From Acidobacteriota bacterium (GTDB taxonomy: Bacteria; Pseudomonadota; Alphaproteobacteria; Caulobacterales; Hyphomonadaceae), in assembly GCA_016712445.1 (NCBI GenBank), contig JADJRB010000001.1:310001-374000 (forward strand): a DNA stretch of 64,000 nucleotides, given 5' to 3'. The position numbers were made by a program, and so were the translations under genes. Shown here piece after piece: positions 1-6,738 of this stretch. Every line of letters starts with the position of its first letter. The first letter of the stretch is position 1. The notes below the pieces were generated by a model. The model saw nothing but the letters and a program-made list of their open reading frames with translations. It made no database searches and was not told where the DNA came from.

Positions 1-405
1 CCGTCCAGCGCCCGGCTGATGGACAGCCTGACCGTTCCGGAAACCCTGCCCGCCTGGATGTCGACCGCCGATCTCGACTATTACGAGGCCGAGTTTCGCA
101 AGTCCGGCCTGTTCGGCCCGATCAGCCGCTACCGCAACCATACGCGCGATTTCGAGTTCCTCTCGCCTTTCCGCGGCAAGACCATCGACCAGCCCGCCTG
201 TTTCATCGCCGGCGACAAGGACCCTGCCTTCAACGGCTTCGGCATGGTCGCCGATCCCATCGCCCGGATGCGCCCGGCCGTGCCGAACCTGGAAGTCGCA
301 GAAGTGTTGCCGGGCTGCGGGCACTGGACGCAGCAGGAACGCCCGGCCGAGGTCAATGCCGCGCTCGTGCCCTGGCTCACCCGCCTCAAGGGCCGCGTTG
401 TCTGA
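1..405 (+). CDS. Alpha/beta hydrolase, epoxide-hydrolase-like (3' part only)
   Basis: The reading frame is open from the first base of the window, so this is the C-terminal part of a gene that begins upstream. The end of the protein carries the last two members of an alpha/beta-hydrolase triad: Asp in the motif AGDKDP and His in GCGHWTQQERP. The phrase around that His, followed by a helix ending in PWLTRL, is typical of epoxide hydrolases and haloalkane-dehalogenase relatives. The nucleophile lies outside the window, so the substrate class cannot be confirmed. It is followed after 73 bp by an unrelated secreted protein on the same strand. Confidence 0.75.
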   Translation, partial: PSSARLMDSLTVPETLPAWMSTADLDYYEAEFRKSGLFGPISRYRNHTRDFEFLSPFRGKTIDQPACFIAGDKDPAFNGFGMVADPIARMRPAVPNLEVAEVLPGCGHWTQQERPAEVNAALVPWLTRLKGRVV

Positions 406-478
406 GGCCGTTCAAAATCCCGCTTCCCAATTCCTGCGGCGGTGATTAGCTGGGCGTCTCTCGGGAGGAGACATCCAC

Positions 479-910
479 ATGATCCGCACACTCATTGCCG
501 CTGCCCTCGTGGCCGCCGCGCCGCTTGCCGCTGCCGCCGACGAAGTCTGGTCGCTGCCCAGCGGCAACCAGGTCACCTATCTCAGCGACGAAGGCGACAC
601 TGCCGTCTTCGGCTACACGCCCGTGATGGGCGTCGAGCAGTCCTACATCTTCGTGCCCGGCCTTGCCGGAAACTATGACAACCGCGGCACCTATCGCGGC
701 TACTGGGTCGAGCCGACCTATGTGGGCAAGACCTGCCCCGCCGCACTCATCGCGCCGAACGGCGTGCCGTGGGAGCGCTGGGGCATCGTCGAGGTGAAGT
801 TCCAGAAGAAGGGCTTCCCGTCCAAAATCACGCTGACGCGCGGCGACTGTTTCAACACGCCGAAGGAAAAGATCGTGCTGAAGCCGATTGTCGGCGCCGG
901 CCTGCAATAA
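479..910 (+). CDS. Secreted hypothetical protein, 143 aa
   Basis: I do not recognise the family. The protein starts with a clear Sec signal peptide (MIRTLIAAALVAAAPLAAAA, cleavage near residue 20), so it should be periplasmic. The mature part is about 120 residues, rich in beta-prone and aromatic residues, with two cysteines (in KTCPAAL and GDCFNT) that could form a disulfide. A strong Shine-Dalgarno (CGGGAGGAG) sits about 10 bases before the ATG. The gene ends 15 bp before the stop of the convergent SDR gene. No enzyme motif is visible. Confidence 0.75.
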   Translation: MIRTLIAAALVAAAPLAAAADEVWSLPSGNQVTYLSDEGDTAVFGYTPVMGVEQSYIFVPGLAGNYDNRGTYRGYWVEPTYVGKTCPAALIAPNGVPWERWGIVEVKFQKKGFPSKITLTRGDCFNTPKEKIVLKPIVGAGLQ

Positions 911-925
911 TCCGTAACCGGAGCG

Positions 926-1699
926 TCAGCGCGTCTGGCCGCCGTCCACCGGCACCACGGCGCCGTTGATGAAGCTTGCGCGCTCCGACAGGAGGTAAGC
1001 GGCTGCATCGCCGATCTCGCGCGGCTGGCCGAAGCGTTTCATCGGCACCTCGCGCTTGATCCAGCGCCACCAGGCGTCCGCGCGCGGGCCGGTCGACTGT
1101 TTCTCCCAGGTACTGCCCGGGAAGATGATGTTGCCCGGCGCAATCGTATTCACGCGCACCTTGGTGTCGGCGGCGAAGCGCGCGGCTGACGTCGACAGGT
1201 GGTTCACGCCGGCTTTCGTCGCGCCGTAGATCAGCGGGCTGCCGAGCGCGGCGAGGCCGGCAATCGAGCTGATGAACAGGAAGCTGCCGCCGCCATTCTT
1301 CTGGATGCGGGGGATTGCGCCGCGTGCGAGCCGGAAGGCCGAGTTGAGGTTCTGGTCGAGCCCCGCCTGCCATTCCTCATCCGAGACATCGAACCCCAGC
1401 GGCGACGGCGACAGGCCGACATTCGCCACCGCGCCGGTCACCGGCCCGAACTCCTTCTCGCAGGCCTCCAGCGCCGCCTCGATCGGCCCCGTCTGCGTCA
1501 GGTCGCCCGCAAAGCTCCACACCTTGTCCTTGCCGAACCGCTTGGCGAAGTCCGCCTTCGTCTCCGCCAGCGCCTCCGCCCCGCGCGCCGTCAGCGCCAC
1601 TTTCGCGCCCTCCTCCAGCAGCACCTCGGCGATGCCGTGACCAATGCCCCGGCTCGCGCCGGCAATGAAGATCACCTTGTCTTTCAGCCCGAGATCCAT
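926..1699 (-). CDS. SDR family oxidoreductase
   Basis: A classical short-chain dehydrogenase of 257 aa. The N-terminal nucleotide-binding motif is GASRGIG (about residues 14-20). NVG/ANVG stands in the NNAG position, a Ser sits in FISSIAG, and the catalytic YGATKAG gives the YxxxK pair. The C-terminal phrase INGAVVPVDGG is typical of the family. The start at 1699 was chosen over a longer frame because GGAGGAAGCGAC lies directly upstream and the glycine motif is then at the usual distance. The substrate cannot be told; the usual reaction is NAD(P)H-dependent ketone/alcohol interconversion. It runs just downstream of a small hypothetical gene on the same strand. Confidence 0.88.
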   Translation of the reverse strand: MDLGLKDKVIFIAGASRGIGHGIAEVLLEEGAKVALTARGAEALAETKADFAKRFGKDKVWSFAGDLTQTGPIEAALEACEKEFGPVTGAVANVGLSPSPLGFDVSDEEWQAGLDQNLNSAFRLARGAIPRIQKNGGGSFLFISSIAGLAALGSPLIYGATKAGVNHLSTSAARFAADTKVRVNTIAPGNIIFPGSTWEKQSTGPRADAWWRWIKREVPMKRFGQPREIGDAAAYLLSERASFINGAVVPVDGGQTR

Positions 1700-1758
1700 G
1701 TCGCTTCCTCCAGGTTTCGGCCGCCATGCTGGCGCCGCCGACGCCGAAAGGCCAGCCC

Positions 1759-2178
1759 TCACGCTGCGGGAAGCGCCTGCAGGTCTGGCGGGGTCCAGGT
1801 GCGGCGGGCTTCGGGCGTGAACAGCGCGTCCTTCGTCCAGTAAGCGAAGATCCAGTCGGACCGGCCGCAGGGCCCCGCCATCAGCTCCGCCAGCACCACG
1901 TGCAGCGGCGCGTCCCTCAGCGCGCGGCGCGCCATCAGCAGCGAGGCGCGCGTGATCGTCTCATGATAGCCTTCTGTATCGGTGTTCCGTCCGCCTACGG
2001 AGTCGTTATAGGCGCGGATCAGGCCGGGCATCTCGGCGAAGGCGGCCTCGCCGCGCGCGCGCAGCAGCCACAGCGCGGCCGCGAAATGCGCCGCGTGCGT
2101 CCAGGATTCTTTCGGCAGGGCGCAGGCCATCATCGCGCGCGTCAGCGCCTCGATTTCGTCATCACTCTCAAAACTCAT
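1759..2178 (-). CDS. Hypothetical protein, 139 aa
   Basis: I do not recognise a named family. It is a soluble, mostly helical protein starting MSFESDDEIEAL, with a His-rich centre (WTHAAHFAAALWLL) and a conserved-looking GYHETITRASL segment. Such patterns occur in small uncharacterised alphaproteobacterial proteins. The start is set by CTGAGGAGATTGAC upstream. A longer frame exists but would run through an intrinsic terminator at 2211-2243. That terminator lies only about 33 bases 5' of this ATG, so the gene needs its own promoter very close to the start or read-through. The SDR gene follows 59 bp downstream and may be co-transcribed. Confidence 0.65.
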   Translation of the reverse strand: MSFESDDEIEALTRAMMACALPKESWTHAAHFAAALWLLRARGEAAFAEMPGLIRAYNDSVGGRNTDTEGYHETITRASLLMARRALRDAPLHVVLAELMAGPCGRSDWIFAYWTKDALFTPEARRTWTPPDLQALPAA

Positions 2179-2210
2179 GTCAATCTCCTCAGGTTGGAGA
2201 GCGGCGGGGC

Positions 2211-2243
2211 ACAAACAAAAACCCCGCCACTCGGGCGGGGTTT
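2211..2243 (-). terminator. Intrinsic terminator 5' of the 1759-2178 gene
   Basis: Read on the minus strand, ten base pairs AAACCCCGCC / GGCGGGGTTT close a five-base loop, followed at once by TTTTGTTTGT. This is a strong Rho-independent terminator for minus-strand transcription. On the plus strand the stem is followed by GGGG rather than a U-tract, so it should not work in that direction. The minus strand carries no long gene immediately upstream, because rnhB lies on the plus strand. It must therefore end a short transcript or act as an attenuator for the gene that follows. Confidence 0.8.
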
Positions 2244-2267
2244 GGGGTCTGCTCGGCGCGGGGATTT

Positions 2268-2354
2268 TCAGGTCCGGGGCCAGCCACACACAAACACACG
2301 CGCCGCAATCGGGAGCGTCTGCTGTTTCTGTTGCCGGGTCTTCCGCGTGAACAT
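2268..2354 (-). CDS. Possible 28-aa basic small protein (tentative)
   Basis: A short frame MFTRKTRQQKQQ...GWPRT, 28 residues and rich in Arg, Lys and Gln at its N-terminus, ends 25 bases before the strong minus-strand terminator at 2211-2243. That spacing is what a real small gene would show. There is no convincing Shine-Dalgarno before the ATG and no family that I recognise, so a non-coding RNA over the same interval is an equal alternative. The transcript would start in the divergent rnhB promoter region, near 2410-2430. Confidence 0.25.
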   Translation of the reverse strand: MFTRKTRQQKQQTLPIAARVFVCGWPRT

Positions 2355-2436
2355 GCCGGCGAGATACGCCCGGCGCCCGGCGGCGTCAATCTGTCCGGTC
2401 TGGCCATTGGCTCCGACTCCCCTATACGTGACCCCG

Positions 2437-3045
2437 ATGGCCACGCTGATCCTCACCTGCGGCGTCGATGAAGCCGGACGCGGCCCCTGGGCCGGGCCGG
2501 TCACCGCCGCCGCCGTGATCCTCGATCCCGCGCGCCCAATCGCCGGCCTCACCGATTCCAAGAAGCTCACCGAGGCGGCGCGGGACGACCTCGCGCCGCA
2601 GATCCGCGCAGTCGCCCTCGCCTGGGCGGTTGCGGAGGCAAGCCATGAAGAGATCGACCGGATCAACATCCGACAGGCGACCTTCCTCGCCATGCGCCGC
2701 GCCATCCTCGCGCTCGCCCGCGCGCCCGGGCATATCCTGATCGACGGCAACGCCCTGCCGGACGGCCTGCCCGCCCCGGCCACCGCCATCATCAAGGGCG
2801 ACCTCACCGAGCCCGCCATCTCCGCTGCCTCGATCCTCGCCAAGACGCACCGCGACGCGCAGATGAAAGCGTTCTGCGCGCAGCATCCGGGCTACGGCTT
2901 CAGCCAGCACAAGGGCTACGGCACGCCCGCCCATGCCGAAGCCCTCACCCGCCTCGGCCCCTGCGCCATCCACCGCCGCAGCTTCGCGCCAGTCAGGTCG
3001 GCGCTCGAAGCCATCTCCGCAGCGCCGCTTCGCCGCCAGGCGTGA
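2437..3045 (+). CDS. rnhB: Ribonuclease HII
   Basis: RNase HII removes RNA from RNA-DNA hybrids and single ribonucleotides misincorporated in DNA. The 202-aa product has the family signature CGVDEAGRGPWAGPV near the N-terminus (DEAGRG motif with catalytic Asp and Glu), LTDSKKL (residues about 38-44), ILIDGN with the third acidic residue, and AAASILAKTHRD with the fourth. The ATG at 2437 is chosen because it gives the standard N-terminus; the long upstream open frame has no homology. The last 53 bases overlap the 3' end of the convergent regulator gene at 2993-3679. Confidence 0.95.
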   Translation: MATLILTCGVDEAGRGPWAGPVTAAAVILDPARPIAGLTDSKKLTEAARDDLAPQIRAVALAWAVAEASHEEIDRINIRQATFLAMRRAILALARAPGHILIDGNALPDGLPAPATAIIKGDLTEPAISAASILAKTHRDAQMKAFCAQHPGYGFSQHKGYGTPAHAEALTRLGPCAIHRRSFAPVRSALEAISAAPLRRQA

Positions 3046-3679
3046 ACTGGATCACCCGGCTGTCCGGCAGCCGCTTCGCCCATTTCAGCGCGAACATCCG
3101 CTGCAGCATCAGCTGGCCGGCTTGCCCGGCGAGATGAGGCCGCCGCATGCTCCAGTCGAGACAGCCCTTGCAGACCGGGCGGCGTGACGCCGTCAGTGCG
3201 TCTTCGGTGACGCCGATTTCGCCGAGGCGCGCCCAACCGACCTTGCTGAGGCTGAGCGTTTCGCCGCGCTTCGTCAGGGCGCCGTCCTCGAAAAGCCGGT
3301 CAAATACGAGCACGCCGAGTTCGCCCGCGAGGTGGTCATAGCAGATGCGCGCCTTGCGCAGCGCCGGATCGCGCGGACCGGTCCGTGTACGGACACCCGT
3401 GCGGCCTTCCGAAACGCCGAGCAGCGCCTCCAGCGCCTGCGCCACGTCTGTGCCGCCAAGCCGGCAATAATGATGGCGCCCCTGCACCTCGCGGGCAACG
3501 AGGCCGCCATCGAGCAGGCGCGACAAGTGCGAACTGGCCGTCTGCTTGGTGATGGCCGCCTGCACCGCGAGTTCGCCGGCCGTCAACGCGCGCCCGTCCA
3601 GCATCGCCAGCAGCATGTTGCTGCGCGCGGGGTCGCCGATCAGGGCGGCGATGCGGGAGATGTCGGGGCCGTCTCTCAT
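2993..3679 (-). CDS. ArsR-type winged-helix transcriptional regulator
   Basis: A 228-aa protein with an N-terminal ArsR/SmtB winged helix at residues 1-85 (IGDPARSNMLLAMLDG, then LAVQAAITKQTASSHLSRLLDGGLV, then the wing VQGRHHYCRL). The C-terminal 140 residues contain RICYDHLAGELGV and a CKGC pair (about residues 163-166). That layout is common to a long-form ArsR subgroup with unknown effector. A 24-bp inverted repeat overlaps its own start codon and lies in the 74-bp gap to the divergent NIPSNAP operon. It probably represses both itself and that operon. Its 3' end overlaps rnhB by 53 bp. Confidence 0.88.
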   Translation of the reverse strand: MRDGPDISRIAALIGDPARSNMLLAMLDGRALTAGELAVQAAITKQTASSHLSRLLDGGLVAREVQGRHHYCRLGGTDVAQALEALLGVSEGRTGVRTRTGPRDPALRKARICYDHLAGELGVLVFDRLFEDGALTKRGETLSLSKVGWARLGEIGVTEDALTASRRPVCKGCLDWSMRRPHLAGQAGQLMLQRMFALKWAKRLPDSRVIQFTPGGEAALRRWLRAPT

Positions 3680-3701
3680 GGTTCGACGCTAATCGAACCA
3701 T
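3678..3701. promoter_or_regulatory. Near-certain ArsR operator (9-6-9 inverted repeat)
   Basis: ATGGTTCGA - CGCTAA - TCGAACCAT is a perfect inverted repeat with 9-bp arms. The left arm contains two bases of the regulator's own start codon, and the repeat sits 52 bp before the first gene of the divergent operon. Position and symmetry make it the best candidate for the binding site of the adjacent ArsR-type protein. Binding would block translation-start-proximal transcription of the regulator and the divergent promoter together. Confidence 0.75.
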
Positions 3702-3753
3702 TGCGCGCACACAAGTTGCTACAAGGCGATCTCCAGCACCCCGGAGACTGCCC

Positions 3754-4083
3754 ATGATCACCTGTTTCATCCGCTACGAAATCGATCCGTTCAGGAAGGA
3801 CGCCTTTGAACACTACGCTCGCCAATGGGGCCAGGCGATCCCGCGCTGCGGCGCCGACCTGATCGGCTATTTCGCGCCGCACGAAGGCTCCGCCACCACT
3901 GCCTACGGCGTCTACACGCTGCCCTCGCTCACCGCCTACGAAGCCTACAAGGCCCGCCTCGCCGACGACCCCATAGGCCGGGAAAACTATGCCTTCGCGA
4001 AGCGTGAACAGTTCATCCACCGCGAGGACCGGATCTTCCTGAAGCTCGCCTCGTCGCCGCACGCCCCGCTGCTGACGCCATGA
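3754..4083 (+). CDS. NIPSNAP family protein
   Basis: A 109-aa single-domain protein of the dimeric alpha/beta-barrel superfamily. The NIPSNAP pattern is clear: CFIRYEIDPFRKDAFEHYARQW at the N-terminus, then GYFAPHEGSATTAYGVYTLPSLTAYEAYKARLADDP and a C-terminal IHREDRIFL. Bacterial members are often encoded beside oxygenases and may bind or turn over small hydrophobic molecules. The function here is inferred from the context. It is the first gene of an operon, and its stop overlaps the ATG of the next gene (ATGA). Expression is probably controlled by the operator at 3678-3701. Confidence 0.85.
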   Translation: MITCFIRYEIDPFRKDAFEHYARQWGQAIPRCGADLIGYFAPHEGSATTAYGVYTLPSLTAYEAYKARLADDPIGRENYAFAKREQFIHREDRIFLKLASSPHAPLLTP

Positions 4084-4439
4084 TCGCGGTGATCTTCGAA
4101 CTGACCGCGCATGAGCAGCGCGGGGGCGAGTATTTCGATCTTGCGGCCAGCCTGCGCCCGATGTTGGACGGTATCGACGGCTTCCACTCCATCGAGCGCT
4201 TCCAGAGCCTCGCTGATCCCGGCCGCTACCTGTCGCTTTCTTTCTGGCGTGACGAGGCGGCCGTTGCCCGGTGGCGCAACACAGCCGAGCACCGCGCGGC
4301 GCAGGCGGCGGGCCGGGTCGGCATCCTGAAAGACTACCGCCTGCGGATCGCCGAGGTGCGCCGCGACTACGGCCTGAATGCCCGCGATCAGGCGCCGGGG
4401 GACAGCCGGGCAGCCCACGACGCGGCGGCACCCGGCTGA
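4080..4439 (+). CDS. Antibiotic-biosynthesis-monooxygenase (ABM) domain protein
   Basis: A 119-aa protein with an ABM-type ferredoxin-like fold: MIAVIFELTAHEQRGGEYFDL, then GFHSIERFQSLADPGRYLSLSFW and the WRNTAEHRAAQ helix. This is the order seen in small cofactor-free monooxygenases and in heme-degrading or quinol-oxidising relatives. The last 25 residues (after RRDYGLNARD) look disordered. The start overlaps the stop of the NIPSNAP gene by four bases, so the two are translationally coupled. Like NIPSNAP it is a small dimeric barrel, so the two proteins could form a hetero-complex or act in sequence. Confidence 0.85.
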   Translation: MIAVIFELTAHEQRGGEYFDLAASLRPMLDGIDGFHSIERFQSLADPGRYLSLSFWRDEAAVARWRNTAEHRAAQAAGRVGILKDYRLRIAEVRRDYGLNARDQAPGDSRAAHDAAAPG

Positions 4440-4506
4440 CCGGACGCCGCGTCAGCCTTTGCGGGCGCGCCATCCGGGGTTACTTTCGCCGCCGGAGGAA
4501 ATGCCC

Positions 4507-5745
4507 ATGACCTACGATCTCATCATCGTCGGCGGCGGTATCGGCGGCAGCGCGCTGGCCACCGTCATGGCCCGCGCCGGTCGCCGCGTCCTGCTGCTGG
4601 AAAAATCCGAACACTACGAAGACCGCGTGCGCGGCGAATGGATTGCGCCCTGGGGCGTCACCGAGACGAAGCGCCTCGGCCTCTACGACCTCCTGATGGG
4701 CGCCGGCGGCCATCACATCGCCGAACACGTCACATACGATGAGAGCCTCGCGCCGGCTGACTGCGAGGCCGCCCCGCTGCCGCTCGGCATCTTCGCGCCG
4801 GACGTGCCGGGCCCGCTCGCCATCGGCCATCCGCACCATTGTCAGACGCTGTATGACGCCGCGGCCGCTGCCGGCGCCGAAACCCTCCGTCCCGTGACGA
4901 TCGACATCATCACGCTTGGGCACGCGCCCTCTGTCACCTTCTTCCACAATGGCGAGACCCGCACGGTCCACGCCCCCCTCATCGTCGGCGCCGAAGGGCG
5001 CCAGTCCGACGTGCGCGCCGCCGCCGGCATCCCGCTCCACCAGGACAAGCCCCACCACTGGTTCGCCGGCCTCCTCGTGGAGAATGTCGAGGACGTCGAT
5101 CCGAAACGCCAGACCATCGGCACCGAGGGCAATTTCGGATTCCTCACCTTCCCGCAAGGCGGCGGCAAGGTTCGTGTCTATGGCGGCTACGCGCTCAAGG
5201 AAAAGGGCCGGTTCGCCGGCCCCGAAGGCGCCCAGCGCTTCCTCGACGCCTTCCGTGTCGCCTGCGCGCCGCAGAACGACGCCCTCGCCAAGGGCACACC
5301 TGCCGGACCCCTCTTCTCCTATTTCAACAATGACAGCTGGACCGACGAACCCTTCAGCGAAGGTTGCGTGCTGATCGGCGATGCCGCCGGCTGGAACGAT
5401 CCGATCAACGGCCTCGGCCTGTCGATCACCTACCGCGACGTGCGCATGGTCTCCGACATCCTGAAGGAAACGTCCGCGGACGCCGCGCCAAACTTTGCAC
5501 CGTATGCGGAAGAACGCGCCGAGCGCATGCGCCGCCTGCGCTTCGCCGGCAAGCTTCAAGCCACGCTCGACATGGAATTCGGCCCCGAAGCGCGCGAGCG
5601 CCGGCGCTCCTACCATGAACGCAAGGCCGCCAATCCGCTGCTCGGCCTGCACGGCGTCGCCATCATGGCCGGGCCGGAAAACGCGCCCGCCGAAATCTTC
5701 ACCGAGGAACACCGCGCCCGCGTACTGGGAGAGACGCCCGCATGA
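4507..5745 (+). CDS. FAD-dependent aromatic monooxygenase (PHBH-like)
   Basis: A 412-aa flavoprotein of the p-hydroxybenzoate-hydroxylase fold. It has the FAD dinucleotide motif VGGGIGG (about residues 8-14) followed by LLLEKSE, a mid-protein VGAEGRQSDVR (the DG-type motif with E for D), and the ribityl-binding LIGDAAGWNDPINGLGLS near residue 295. Such enzymes hydroxylate or epoxidise aromatic or polyene substrates, using NAD(P)H and O2. The start at 4507 was chosen over 4501 because GGAGGAA is then about seven bases away. It is the third gene of the ArsR-controlled operon and overlaps the next gene by four bases. Confidence 0.88.
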   Translation: MTYDLIIVGGGIGGSALATVMARAGRRVLLLEKSEHYEDRVRGEWIAPWGVTETKRLGLYDLLMGAGGHHIAEHVTYDESLAPADCEAAPLPLGIFAPDVPGPLAIGHPHHCQTLYDAAAAAGAETLRPVTIDIITLGHAPSVTFFHNGETRTVHAPLIVGAEGRQSDVRAAAGIPLHQDKPHHWFAGLLVENVEDVDPKRQTIGTEGNFGFLTFPQGGGKVRVYGGYALKEKGRFAGPEGAQRFLDAFRVACAPQNDALAKGTPAGPLFSYFNNDSWTDEPFSEGCVLIGDAAGWNDPINGLGLSITYRDVRMVSDILKETSADAAPNFAPYAEERAERMRRLRFAGKLQATLDMEFGPEARERRRSYHERKAANPLLGLHGVAIMAGPENAPAEIFTEEHRARVLGETPA

Positions 5746-6101
5746 GCTTTGACATCGCCGCCTTCAACGCCGCCTGGCTCGACGCCTGGAGCCGCAAGGA
5801 TGTGGACGCCCTCCTCGGCTTCTATGCCGCCGATACGGTGTACAAGGACAACAACACCGCCGCGGGTATCACCGGCCATGCCCAGCTGCGCCCCTATCTT
5901 GAAGGCCTCTTCGCCTCGACGCCGAAGATGGTCTACACACCCGACGAAACCTGGCCGATCCCCGGCGGCTTTTGCGGCCGCTGGTACTGCGCCATCGGCG
6001 AAGGCGGCAAGGACGGCGCGATGCGCGGCTTCGACCTCTGCCTCGTCCAGGATGGCAAGATCACCCTGAACGAAGTCTACGTCCACATGATGCCGGCCTG
6101 A
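5742..6101 (+). CDS. Nuclear transport factor 2 / SnoaL-like protein
   Basis: A 119-aa cone-fold protein. FNAAWLDAWSRKDVDALLGFYAADTVYKDN is the classical NTF2-like opening, followed by GHAQLRPYLEGLFAS and a beta-rich second half ending VYVHMMPA. The fold serves as isomerase, cyclase (SnoaL) or hydrolase, or simply as a binding protein. It overlaps the monooxygenase stop (ATGA), so it is the fourth coupled gene. With ABM, NIPSNAP and FAD hydroxylase partners it resembles the tailoring module of aromatic polyketide pathways, although no polyketide synthase is nearby. Confidence 0.85.
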   Translation: MSFDIAAFNAAWLDAWSRKDVDALLGFYAADTVYKDNNTAAGITGHAQLRPYLEGLFASTPKMVYTPDETWPIPGGFCGRWYCAIGEGGKDGAMRGFDLCLVQDGKITLNEVYVHMMPA

Positions 6102-6109
6102 GCGTCCGG

Positions 6110-6125
6110 TTAATGCGCTGTTAAC
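6110..6125. promoter_or_regulatory. CtrA-box consensus TTAA-N7-TTAAC
   Basis: The sequence TTAATGCGCTGTTAAC exactly matches the full CtrA recognition consensus of Caulobacterales and relatives. It lies 60 bp before the likely start of the GIY-YIG gene at 6185 and just after the stop of the previous operon, which is where an activator or repressor site for that gene would be. CtrA is a cell-cycle response regulator. Chance occurrence of this 9-base consensus in G+C-rich DNA is low but not zero. Confidence 0.6.
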
Positions 6126-6184
6126 CGCGCATCGCCGATTCTCCCGCCACCTGCCCGCGGGGGCAGGATGTGTGGGGGAAGCGC

Positions 6185-6637
6185 ATGTTCCTGTTCGACT
6201 GGTTCATTTTCGGCTGGCATGTCTGGCGCGGCGAGACGGGCGAATCCTACAAGTTCAAGATCACGCTGACCCGCAAGGGCATCCCGGAAGGCGGCGGCAT
6301 CTACATCTTCGTGCGCCGCCGGTTCGGCTTCTTCCTGTTCCCGCTCTATATCGGCAAGGCGACCGATTTCCGCTCCCGCCTCTACGGCCATGAACGCTGG
6401 TGGGAAGCCTGGTGGAAACGCGGCGCCACAGAGCGCCACGTGCTGCGCGTCCGGAATGCGACCGACCGCGCCCGGATCGAGGAAGACCTGATCCGGCGCT
6501 ACCAGCCCCGCATGAACGACATGCTCGTGCCGCGCGGCGAACTCGACATGCCGTCGAATGCGAAGTTGCGCCGCGCCTGGCTGTGGCGCCAGTGGTGGAA
6601 GAACCTCTTCCGCTTCGGCGGCCGCAAGGTCGTTTGA
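6185..6637 (+). CDS. Solo GIY-YIG domain protein
   Basis: A 150-aa protein with a GIY-YIG nuclease core. GGGIYIFVRR (about residues 34-43) and PLYIGKATDFRSRL (about 53-66) supply the two strands and the conserved Tyr/Arg. A glutamate in RARIEEDLIRRYQP and an Asn/Asp in PRMND sit where the metal ligand and the distal residue are expected. The ends are unusually aromatic and basic (FLFDWFIFGWHVWRG and RRAWLWRQWWKNLF). The start at 6185 follows GGGGGAA at a good distance; 6170 is an alternative. A CtrA box lies upstream. Target and role are unknown. Confidence 0.75.
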   Translation: MFLFDWFIFGWHVWRGETGESYKFKITLTRKGIPEGGGIYIFVRRRFGFFLFPLYIGKATDFRSRLYGHERWWEAWWKRGATERHVLRVRNATDRARIEEDLIRRYQPRMNDMLVPRGELDMPSNAKLRRAWLWRQWWKNLFRFGGRKVV

Positions 6638-6738
6638 GCGCAATGTGCGGGTTGGCGAGGCTCGGTGCAGGCGCCAGTTTCCATCCCGCCTGATTTCTGC
6701 AAGACAGGGCGTCCCTTCCCCCTGCGCCCTGTTCCGCC

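Noticed and set aside
2189..2407. 72-aa minus-strand frame over the terminator
   Set aside because: It would need to be translated through a strong intrinsic terminator, and has no ribosome site; a 28-aa alternative is listed as tentative.
4480..5712. 410-aa open frame on the minus strand across the FAD monooxygenase
   Set aside because: Antisense shadow; the sense protein has FAD motifs, operon overlaps and a ribosome site.
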